This document shows, one piece after another, positions 42,002-51,900 of a DNA stretch of 64,000 nucleotides. Every line of letters starts with the position of its first letter. Position 1 is the first letter of the stretch. The position numbers were made by a program, and so were the translations under genes. The notes under the pieces are model-generated. The model was not told the origin of the DNA. It saw only the letters and a program-made list of their open reading frames with translations, and searched no databases. The stretch spans positions 124,001 to 188,000 of the forward strand of contig JADJQF010000006.1 in NCBI GenBank assembly GCA_016712885.1. The letters are read 5' to 3'. This DNA is from Candidatus Flexicrinis proximus. Lineage in GTDB: Bacteria; Chloroflexota; Anaerolineae; Aggregatilineales; Phototrophicaceae.

Positions 42002-42835
42002 TCAGGCTGGCATGAGCCGGCCGAAGAAGGACCTCACCCGCCGGAGCATCTCGACGCTGCGATCCCGGTGGATGGAATGGCCCGCGCCTGCGATGTGTGC
42101 GACTTCGCAAGTTGGACAGCGCTGCGCGGCTTCGTCAGCCAATTCGGGGATGATCAGCGCCCCCTCAACCACGTCGGCAGTGATCAGAAGCAGCGGGCAC
42201 GACACGCGGGATAGAGCGTCGCGCCAGGGATACGCACGGAAACGGGTGCGCTGCTGGAGGATTTCGGGATCGAATTCGCCTTTCGACTCGGCCCACGGCA
42301 GCACTTCCTCATCAGGCCAGTGAGGTTGTTCGGCCCGGCACCGCGCGATCCGGTCGGCCAGCGGCAGGTCGTGCAGCGCAAGCGTATCGCGCACATCGGC
42401 GCGGAACTGCGCCGCCATCTCTTCCGTCACGATGTACGGGTTGGGAAGCATAAACGGCGGGTCTTCCAGAACGGCCGCGTGAATGAGGCCGGGGTGATTG
42501 GCAGCCACCGCCAAGGCGGTCATCCCGCCCATCGAGTGGCCGAACAGGAATACTTTGCCCAGTCCGAGCGCCTGAATCACCGCCGCTGCATCGGCGGCCA
42601 GGATATCGAGGAGCATGTCGTTGATCGGACCGCGCGTGCGCCCGTGACCGCGCGCATCCGGCATAATCAGGTCGAAGGTATCTTCGAGCGTGCGTGCCAC
42701 TGCCGTCCAACACTGCCCGCTGTCCACATAACCATGGAGGAGCAGGAGCGGCGGCTTGCCACTGCCCGCGCCTGTCCGGCGGTAGAAAACTTCGAGTCCG
42801 TTGGCGCTGACATATCCCTGAGTCCAGTCCGTCAC
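42002..42835 (-). CDS. Alpha/beta hydrolase
   Basis: The 277-residue alpha/beta-fold hydrolase has an oxyanion-hole motif LLLLHGYVDSG, the nucleophile Ser101 in GHSMGG, a catalytic Asp in the ITADVVEGA region and the His in HIAGAGHSIHRD (about 254). Substrates are likely esters or similar bonds; the sequence does not say which. The start is GTG at 42835 after GGGGGGAACC. It stands divergent to the recD2 gene. Confidence 0.85.
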   Translation of the reverse strand: MTDWTQGYVSANGLEVFYRRTGAGSGKPPLLLLHGYVDSGQCWTAVARTLEDTFDLIMPDARGHGRTRGPINDMLLDILAADAAAVIQALGLGKVFLFGHSMGGMTALAVAANHPGLIHAAVLEDPPFMLPNPYIVTEEMAAQFRADVRDTLALHDLPLADRIARCRAEQPHWPDEEVLPWAESKGEFDPEILQQRTRFRAYPWRDALSRVSCPLLLITADVVEGALIIPELADEAAQRCPTCEVAHIAGAGHSIHRDRSVEMLRRVRSFFGRLMPA

Positions 42836-42959
42836 GGTTCCCCCCTATCCCTATCGGCGTCATTTTAGCAATTCCTGATCCGAATGTGCATACAGCCCGT
42901 CAGACCGGCGTTCATCGGCGCGGCATGGTGTAAAATAGGGGTCTCACACAGGAACTGAA

Positions 42960-45173
42960 ATGGTTATGGCAGATTCGATCACCGGCATCATCGAACGTAC
43001 TACGTTTTACAACCCATCCAACGGCTACAGCGTGGTCAAGATCACCCCAGACAAGAAGATCCCTGGCGCGATGGCGAAAGACGGAACGATCACCGTCGTT
43101 GGTACGCTGGCCGAGCTGGCGCCTGGCGAGACGGTGGAGTTCACAGGCTATTGGATCGAAGATAACAAGTATGGCAAACAGTTTCGCGCCGAAACATTCA
43201 CGCCGTCCCAGCCGGACAGCCTGGACGGCATCCGCCGTTATCTGTCGAGCGGAATTGTAAAGGGAATTGGCGAAGCCACCGCAGACAAGATCGTCAAGCA
43301 TTTCGGCAAAGAAACGCTTAACATCCTCAACGGCGACTCGTCGCGCTTAAGCGAGGTGCAGTCATTGAAGCCGGGGCTGGCCGATAAGCTGGTTAAGGCG
43401 TGGAACGAGAACGCCGGCATCCGCCAGACGATGATATTCCTGCAGGAATACGGCGTCACGTCGAAGATGGCTAAACGCATCTACGATTATTACGGCACGA
43501 CGACGATCGACACCGTGAAGCGCAACCCGTATCTGCTGGCCGACGAAGTCTTCGGCATCGGGTTTATGCGAGCCGATCAACTGGCACGCGCGATGGGCTT
43601 TGGACACGAGTCGATCGAGCGCATCCGCGCAGGACTGAACTACACGCTCAACCAGCTCGCCAGCGAGGGACATACCTGCGTCCCACGGGAAATGCTGATC
43701 AATACCGCGCTGAACCTGCTCAAGCTGGACGGCGAGCTGCGCGGGCGCATTAGCGAAGCGCTTCAGACGCAGATAGCGCTGGGCCAACTGGTCGAGGACC
43801 GGCTGCCGCTGGAGGGCGTGGACACCATTGTGACCTACCTGCCGAATTACCATACCGCTGAGGTGAAGTCGGCGAAGAAACTGCGGCTGATCAGCAAAAG
43901 CGGGTCGAAGATCCAGACGAAACACAAGAAGACCGACTGGCAGAAATTTCTGGTGAAGCTCAGCAAAGGCGATAAGGTCGGGCTGACCGAACAGCAGCAA
44001 GGGGCGGTCATCGCGGCACTGTCCAGCAAGATCAGCGTGCTGACGGGCGGCCCCGGTACAGGCAAGACGACAACGCTGAAGATGGTGCTGGCGGCGCTGG
44101 AGGATGGGGATTTCACCGTAGTGCTGGCGTCTCCCACCGGACGGGCGGCCAAGCGGTTGGGTGAAGCGACCGGACAATCCGCCTCGACGATCCACCGGCT
44201 GTTGGGTTTCGGAGGCGACGGCTTCGCACTGGATGAGGACTCGCCGGTCGACGCCGATATGGTGATCGTCGACGAGGCGTCAATGCTGGATATTCAGCTG
44301 TTTCACGCGCTGCTCAAGGCGGTCAAACCAGAGACGCACCTGCTGCTGGTCGGGGATATAGACCAGCTGCCCAGCGTGGGGGCGGGAAACGTGCTGCGGG
44401 ACGTGATCGACAGCGAGATCGCGCACGTCACCCGTCTGCAGGTCATCTTCCGGCAGGACGAAGGCAGCCATATCACCTTGAACGCGCACCGCATCAACGC
44501 CGGCGATTTGCCGCACATGGACAACCGCGCGTCTGACTTCTTCTTCTTCGCTTCGGACGACCCGATGGTGGCCGCGGAACTGGTGGTCGACATCGTACTC
44601 AACCGCCTGCCGCGCAAATTCGACATCGATCCGTTGGAGCAGGTGCAGGTGATCGCACCGATGTACCGCGGGCCAGTGGGGGTGGACAACCTGAATACGG
44701 CGCTGCAGATGGCGCTCAACGGCAATCCGAAGATGGCCCAGAAGAAACTTGGCGAGCGCACGTACCGTGTGGGCGACAAGGTGATGCAAACGCGGAACAA
44801 CTACGAGAAGGATGTCTATAACGGAGATATCGGGCGGATTTCCGGCATCGACTTTGAAGACAGCAGCATGGAAGTGGTGGTCGACGGCCGCTATGTCACC
44901 TACGAGTTTATCGAGGCCGCTGAAGAGCTGGTGCTCGCCTACTGCATCAGCACACACAAGAGTCAGGGGTCGGAGTATCCGATCGTGGTGATGCCGGTGA
45001 TGACCCAGCATTACATGATGCTGCAGCGCAACCTGCTGTACACCGCGATCACGCGCGCCAAGCAGGCGGTTGTGCTGGTCGGCGACCGTAAGGCCGTGGC
45101 GATGGCGGTCAAGAACAATCGGGTGAGCGAGCGTTACAGCGGCCTGATCCACCGCCTGCAGGCGCCGGCGTGA
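42960..45173 (+). CDS. recD2: RecD2-type ATP-dependent DNA helicase
   Basis: The 737-residue helicase has an N-terminal OB-like segment (FYNPSNGYSVVKIT) and helix-hairpin-helix repeats (GIRRYLSSGIVKGIGEATADKI; GVTSKMAKRIY). SF1B motifs follow: Walker A GGPGTGKTTT at 363-372, motif Ib ASPTGRAAKRL, Walker B VIVDEASM at about 436-442, DIDQLPSVGAGNVL, and a C-terminal UvrD-like domain (STHKSQGSEYP). These match the RecD2 (RecD-like, not RecBCD) family, which unwinds 5' to 3' in DNA repair. GTGA overlap couples it to the ABM gene. AGGAACTGAA precedes the start. Confidence 0.92.
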   Translation: MVMADSITGIIERTTFYNPSNGYSVVKITPDKKIPGAMAKDGTITVVGTLAELAPGETVEFTGYWIEDNKYGKQFRAETFTPSQPDSLDGIRRYLSSGIVKGIGEATADKIVKHFGKETLNILNGDSSRLSEVQSLKPGLADKLVKAWNENAGIRQTMIFLQEYGVTSKMAKRIYDYYGTTTIDTVKRNPYLLADEVFGIGFMRADQLARAMGFGHESIERIRAGLNYTLNQLASEGHTCVPREMLINTALNLLKLDGELRGRISEALQTQIALGQLVEDRLPLEGVDTIVTYLPNYHTAEVKSAKKLRLISKSGSKIQTKHKKTDWQKFLVKLSKGDKVGLTEQQQGAVIAALSSKISVLTGGPGTGKTTTLKMVLAALEDGDFTVVLASPTGRAAKRLGEATGQSASTIHRLLGFGGDGFALDEDSPVDADMVIVDEASMLDIQLFHALLKAVKPETHLLLVGDIDQLPSVGAGNVLRDVIDSEIAHVTRLQVIFRQDEGSHITLNAHRINAGDLPHMDNRASDFFFFASDDPMVAAELVVDIVLNRLPRKFDIDPLEQVQVIAPMYRGPVGVDNLNTALQMALNGNPKMAQKKLGERTYRVGDKVMQTRNNYEKDVYNGDIGRISGIDFEDSSMEVVVDGRYVTYEFIEAAEELVLAYCISTHKSQGSEYPIVVMPVMTQHYMMLQRNLLYTAITRAKQAVVLVGDRKAVAMAVKNNRVSERYSGLIHRLQAPA

Positions 45174-45739
45174 TCCAGCCCATTACGGTGGTGGTCCGGC
45201 GGCGGATCAAGCGCGGGTTCGAAGCTGAGGCTGAGGAATGGATGCGCGGTATCAGCGCTGCCCTGAGCAAGTTTCCTGGCGCGTTGGGTGTCGAAGTGAT
45301 CCGCCCGCATGACCCGTCCGAACCGCTCTACTATTATGTGTTCCGCTTCGACAGCGACGAGACACTGCGCGTGTGGAATGACAGCGACGAGCGGAAGCAA
45401 TGGCTGTCCCAGTCGGCACGGTTCATGGAAGCACCGCCGGAGTACGAAACGTTGACCGGCCTCGAATACTGGTTCACGCCGCCGCCGGGGAATGCCGTGC
45501 CGATTCATCCGCCGCCGCGCTACAAGATGGCGATCCTGACATGGCTGGCGATTGTCCCGCTGGCGTTCATGCTCGCCTACCTGCTGCCGTTATTGTTTGA
45601 CAGGTTTACCCCGGGTCCTGTGACGGTTTTGCTGCGAACGATGACCAACACCACAGTACTAGTCCTGCTGCTGACATACGTCGTAATGCCGCGCGTAACG
45701 AAGATTTTTGCGCGCTGGTTGTATGCACGAAAGAGCTAG
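45170..45739 (+). CDS. ABM-domain protein with C-terminal membrane helices
   Basis: The 189-residue protein starts with GTG overlapping the recD2 stop (GTGA). The N-terminal half (about 1-95) resembles antibiotic biosynthesis monooxygenase (ABM) ferredoxin-like domains (ITVVVRRRIKRGFEAEAEEW, YYYVFRFDSDETLRVW). The C-terminal half has two or three membrane helices (MAILTWLAIVPLAFMLAYLL; TNTTVLVLLLTYVVMP). This ABM-plus-membrane arrangement is seen in some uncharacterised bacterial proteins. Its coupling to a helicase gene may be fortuitous. Confidence 0.75.
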   Translation: MIQPITVVVRRRIKRGFEAEAEEWMRGISAALSKFPGALGVEVIRPHDPSEPLYYYVFRFDSDETLRVWNDSDERKQWLSQSARFMEAPPEYETLTGLEYWFTPPPGNAVPIHPPPRYKMAILTWLAIVPLAFMLAYLLPLLFDRFTPGPVTVLLRTMTNTTVLVLLLTYVVMPRVTKIFARWLYARKS

Positions 45740-45904
45740 TCTCCGCGCGGGACGGCAGGGTGGATACAACGGAAATGCGCGATCAGGACGCGAAAAGAGG
45801 CGAACCGAACGCGGAAACATAACAATACACATTACAACCCGGTTGGTTTTGTGTTGGATGGTCCATTTAGATACATTCACTCATCTATAGTTTAGTTAAG
45901 CCGC

Positions 45905-45910
45905 TATAAT
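45905..45910 (+). promoter_or_regulatory. Possible -10 box (TATAAT) for the giant secreted protein gene
   Basis: A perfect TATAAT lies 57 bases before the ATG at 45967 in an AT-rich patch. No matching -35 at 17 bases is seen, so the promoter is tentative. AGGAG at 45957-45961 gives a good ribosome site for the giant gene. Confidence 0.4.
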
Positions 45911-45966
45911 ATAAATAAGATGCCTTCGAGCCGCGGCCGAAGGTCGGGTTTAATTTAGGAGACCTT

Positions 45967-48900
45967 ATGAACGTATATCGTGTTCGCCTGGCGGGGAGAT
46001 GGGCAATTCTCGCTGCCCTCTGTCTCGCGCTGGGAATTGCGGCATCTGCTGCTCCTCCCAATACCTTTGTCACTCCACCCGACATTACCCCTACAAGCTT
46101 CTGGAGAATTGATTACTGGGACTTCAACCCCTCATTTTCACCTACAGGCCAGATCGCTATGGCACCCGTGGCCCTGAACAGCTACGGTAAGAGCGCGTTC
46201 AGCATGATTCCCGGCGACGGGATCGGCGGAGCTGGCTGCGCGCGTCAGGGCGGCAAGGTACATTTCGGCACACAGGACCTGGAGGGCGTGCTGCTGAGCA
46301 GCATCAATACGCTGTCCTATTCGTACCTGGCCGACGAACTGGGGTCCGGCGCGACCCCGACGAACCTCGCCCCGTATGTCAACATCTTTATCGACCGGAA
46401 CAGCGATGGGATCTGGCGGGGCGGCAACGATACCATCCTGATCTACGAGCCGATTTACACGCGCGGCAACGGCTTTGTCACCGTGGACACGTGGTACACG
46501 GACAACATCATCGGCGCCTCGGCGACGGGTAACTGGCATGTCGCAGGGCAGCCGATCACCGGCGTTGGCCAGTTCTCACCGGCGGCCCCGAACGACACGT
46601 GGGCCGAAATCATGCTGGTCGATCTGGACGGCGCAGGCCCCGGCACAATGCTCGTCCGCGACCTCCCCATCGTCAACCCCGATCCGGGCTGCGACGATCC
46701 TGGTTCGCTGACCTCGGATGAAGGGACTGGAAGCGGTCTGTCGTTTGTAGTCGGCCAGAAGAGCGGCGACGGCTGGACCGGCTGGCAGGGGTTCCTCGAT
46801 GCGATCCAATTGGGTGTGAACCCGACCGCGCTTCAGGACATCAATATCACCCTGTCGCAGAGCCTGAACGTGACCGGCGGCAACGGCCAGTCGGTCGTGG
46901 TCGGCTCGACATTCTCGAATAATCTGACCGTGCGGCTGGTGGACACTGGCGGCAACGGTATCGCAGGCGAAACAGTGTCGTTCAGCGCGCCGGTCAGCGG
47001 CGCCTCCGCGGCATTGAGCAGCACGACCCAGATCACGGATGTAAATGGCTATGCCAGCGTGTCAGCCGTCGCAAACCTGACCGCGGGAAGCTATAACGTC
47101 ACGGTTAACGCAGATGGGCGCCAGGCCGTCATCGGTCTGACCAATACGGCCCCGCCGGTATCCACCACACAGTTGGTGCTGCCGCAGAACCTGCAAACCC
47201 CAGCCACTGACTTCTGGGTGGTTGACTACTACGACAATACGATTGCCACGCCCCCCTCGCCGCTGGGTGAACTAGCGCTTAACCCCACCGGCACAGACCT
47301 GACCGGTTTCGGCAGCACCAGCTTCAACATGCTGCCCGGGCCTGGCATCGGCGATCCTCCGCCGGGCGGCGGGTGCGACCGTTTGGGCGGCAAGGTGTAT
47401 ATCGGCACAACCCAGCTTGCCGGGTTGTCACTCCGAGACCTGACCCGACTCAAGTATTCGTACATGATCGATACGCCCGACAGCCTGAACCAGCTGGCGC
47501 CGGTCGTCAATATCTTCGTTGACCGCGACAACAACGGTCTGTTTACCGGCGCGGACACGATTCTGGTGTACGAGCCAATCTACACGCGCGGCAACGGCTT
47601 CGTGACGGTCGAAACGTGGTACAGCGACCTGGTGATCGGGGTTGAGGACAACGGCGGTCTGGTCACGGCCAACGGCCGCTGGCACACCGCCGCCGCCGCC
47701 ATCCCCGGCCTTCCCGGCAGCGGTGCAGGCGCACCCGACAGCACGGTCGACACATGGGCAGAAATCATTGCCACGGATGTCGACGGTGTTCCGGGTGGCG
47801 ATAGAATTGGCGACCTCAAGATCGTCAACCCGACAGCAGGATGCGATGACGCTGGCCCGTCTTCGGACGAAGGCACCGGCAGCGGCTTCGTGATCTCGAT
47901 TGGCCAGAAGAACGGTCAAGGCTTCGCCAATATGTCGGCTTTTGTGGAAGCCATTGATCTGTGGACCAATGGCGCGGCACCGACCGGCCCGACAGTCTAT
48001 GACTTCGCGCTGTACGGCACCCCGACAACGATTGCTAAGACCAGCGGCGACAACCAGTCGCAGGACATCGGTTTCCTGTTTGACGACCCGCTGACCGTGG
48101 TAGTGACCGACGCCAGCAGCAATCCGGTGATCGGCGCAACGGTCACGTTCACGGCACCGGGTGTGGGCGCTTCGGCGGCAGTCACCGCCTCGGTGGTCAC
48201 GGACGCAACCGGCACGGCCAGCACGAACGCCATCGCCAATATGACGGCGGGCGGTCCATACAACGTTACGGCGGCGATGGGCGCGCTGAGCACCAATTTC
48301 GCGCTGACCAACACCGATCCGGGCGCGGCTGTCAAGACGTACGTCCTGCCGCAGGATCTCGACGGCATTGGCGACCTGTGGACGATCGATTACTACGATA
48401 ATGACCCGGTCAACTCGCCGAATGGCCAACTGGCGTTCAATCCTGCAGGGATCGGCGCGCCGCTGGCTGGGTACGGAAGCAGCAGCTTCCAGATGCTGAC
48501 CGGCCCTGGCCTCGGTGGCACAGGCTGCGCTCGTCTGGGCGGCAAGGTCTTCCTCGGCACACAGCAGCTGAACGGCACCGCGCTCAAGGACCTCAAGTAC
48601 CTGAGCTACTCGTTCCTGCTGGAAGACACCGACGATTTCAACTACGGCGTCTATATCAACGTCTTTGTCGACAAGAACGGCGACGGACTGTGGGTCGGCA
48701 GCCAGGACTCGATCCTGGTGTACGAAGCCATCAAGCCGGGCAATACCCCTGGGCCGGTCACCATGACGGCGAACACCTGGTATGAGCCGGTCGCGATCGG
48801 CCCGCTGTCGACCGGACGCTGGCACTCCGCAGCTCAGACGCTTGGCACGATCAGCCCTAACAATCCGGGCGCAGTCGACACCTGGAACGAAATCCTAGCC

Positions 48901-51900
48901 GAACCGTTCGCCGGCCCGTTCGGCGACACCGTCGGCGACCTGCGGGTTGTCAACCCGGCTGCAGGCTGCGACGACGCCGGTCCATCTTCGGATGAAGGCA
49001 CCGGCAGCGGTCTGGTGATTGTTATCGGCCAGAAGAACGGCGCGAGTTACAGCAACGCCGACGCGCATGTCGACAAAGTTGCGCTGACAGTTGATGGGAT
49101 CGTTACGCCCAAGGTATTCGACTTCAGCCTGTTCGGCGACCCGGCGATCATCACCAAGATCAGCGGTGATAACCAGTCGCAAGACATCGGCTTCCTGTTC
49201 GATGACCCGCTGACCGTGCAGATCACCGATACCAACGGCAATCCGATCCCCGGCCTGACCGTGAACTTCGCGGCACCCGGCGCCGGCGCTTCGGCCAGTG
49301 TGACGGCTTCGGCGATCACCGACGCAGCCGGCATTGCCAGCACCAACGCCATCGCTAACCTGACCGCAGGCGGTCCATATACTGTCAGCGCCACGGCGGG
49401 GCTGCTCAGCACGAATTTCCTGCTGACCAACACCGATCCCGGCGCATTGGTCAAGACCTATGTCCTGCCGCAGGACCTCAGCGGCGTCGGCGACTTCTGG
49501 AAGATCGACTACTTCGACCAGAATACAACGTCCGATCCCAACCCCTCAGGCCTGATCGCCGGAAGCCCGGCAGGTGCGGTCAACGCACCCGCAGGCTATG
49601 GCGGCAGCAGCCTGCAGATGGTCAATGGACCGGGACTGGGCGGCTCCGGCTGTCTGGGACAAGGCGGCAAGGTCTTCCTTGGCACGACTGACCTGAACGG
49701 CGTCGCGCTCAAGGATATCAAGCACCTCAGCTACAGCCTGCTGCTTGAGACCCAGTCGTTCAACCTGGCCCGTCCGTACATCAATGTGTTCATTGATCTG
49801 AACGGCGACAACCTGTGGCGCGTGGCCGATGATATGATCCTCGTTTACGAGACGATCTACGGCGATAACCTGCCGGGTGTCACCGCCAATCTGAACGAAT
49901 GGTATGAGACCGTCGCTATCGGCCCGCTCTCTACCGGCGACTGGCACGCCGCTGTGCGTACCGTCGGCGGCATTGGTTTGGGTTCGCCGGCCGCGATCAG
50001 CGACTGGAACGAAATCCTGGCAGAACCCTATGTCAGCTTGAGCGGCACAACCGTTGGCGACCTGAAGATCGTCAACCCGGTTGGCGGCTGCAACGGCACC
50101 ACCGCGACCGAAGGCACGGCGAGCGGCTTCGCGCTGGTCACCGGCCAGAAGAGCGGCGGCGGCTGGATCGACGCCGACATCCATGTCGACAAGGTTGGGC
50201 TGTATATCGAAGGTGTCGTAACACCGAAGGCCTATGACTTCGCGCTGTTCGGTGATCCTGCAAGCATCGTCGTCAGCGGCGGCAACAGCCAGAGCGCGAC
50301 AGTCAATACGGCATTCGCGCTTCCGCTGGAAGTCACGGTCACAGATCTTTACGGTAACCCGGTCAGCGGCGCAACCGTTACCTTCACCGCCCCGCTGAGC
50401 GGCGCTTCGGCGACGTTCACCCCGGTCAACGGTCAGGCAGTAACCGACGCGGCTGGCAAGGCCAGCGTGCTGGCGACCGCCAACACGGTCGCGGGCGGCT
50501 ACAGCGTGACGGCGGCCATCGGCACAGTCAACACGACGTTCTCGCTGACCAACACGGCCGGCGCGGCGGCGACCATGACCATCACCGGCGGCAATAACCA
50601 GAGCACAGTCGTCCTGACCGCCTTCGCGGCCCCGCTGGAAGTGACCGTCACTGACAGCTTCAGTAATCCGGTCAGCGGCGTGCTGGTGACCTTCACCGCC
50701 CCGGTCAGCGGCGCTTCGGCAACGTTCACCCCGGCTAACGGCGAAGACACAACCGACGCAGCCGGTAAGGCCAGTGTCGTGGCGACCGCCAACGGCACAG
50801 CAGGCGCGTACAGTGTCGGCGCGGCGGCGGGAGCGCTCAACGCCTCCTTCTCGCTGACCAACACCTTCGGCGCCCCTGCCATCCTGGTCGTCAGCGGCGG
50901 CAACACCCAGAGCGCGACGGTCAACACGGCATTCGCGCTGCCGCTGGAAGTGACCCTGACCGATGCCAACGGCAACCCGGTCAGCGGCGCGACCATCACC
51001 TTCACCGCCCCGCTGAGCGGCGCTTCGGCGACGTTCACCCCGGTCAACGGCGAAGATGCGACCGATGCAGCCGGTAAGGCCAGCGTGCTGGCGACTGCTA
51101 ACACCGTCGCGGGCGGCTATAGCGTGACGGCGGCCATCGGCGCGGTTAACACGACGTTCTCGCTGACCAACACGGCCGGCGCGGCGGCGACCATGACCAT
51201 CACCGGCGGCAACAATCAGAGCGCGGTCGTCCTGACCGCCTTCGCGGCCCCGCTGGAGGTGACCCTGACCGACAGCTTCAGTAATCCGGTCAGCGGCGTG
51301 CTGGTGACCTTCACAGCCCCGGTCAGCGGCGCTTCGGCGACGTTCACCCCGGCCAACGGCGAAGACACGACCGACGCGACCGGCGTAGCCAGCGTACTGG
51401 CGACCGCCAACGGTACGGCGGGCGCGTACAGTGTCGGCGCGGCGGCGGGAGCGCTCAACGCTTCCTTCTCGCTGACCAACACCTTCGGCGCCCCGGCCAC
51501 CCTGGTCGTCAGCGGCGGCAACACCCAGAGCGCGACCGTCAACACCGCCTTCGCGCTGCCGCTGGAAGTGACCCTGACCGATGCCAATGGCAACCCGGTC
51601 AGCGGCGCGACCATCACCTTCACCGCCCCGCTCAGCGGCGCTTCGGCGACGTTCACCCCGGCCAACGGCGAAGATGCGACCGACGCGGCCGGTAAGGCCA
51701 GCGTGCTGGCGACCGCCAACACGGTCGCGGGCGGCTACAGCGTTACGGCCGCCATTGGCGCAGTCAACACGACGTTCTCGCTGACCAACACGGCCGGCGC
51801 GGCGGCGACCATGACCATCACCGGCGGCAACAACCAGAGTACGCCGTTCGGCACGGCCTTCGCGGCTTCGTTGGAAGTGACCCTGACCGACAGCTTCAGC

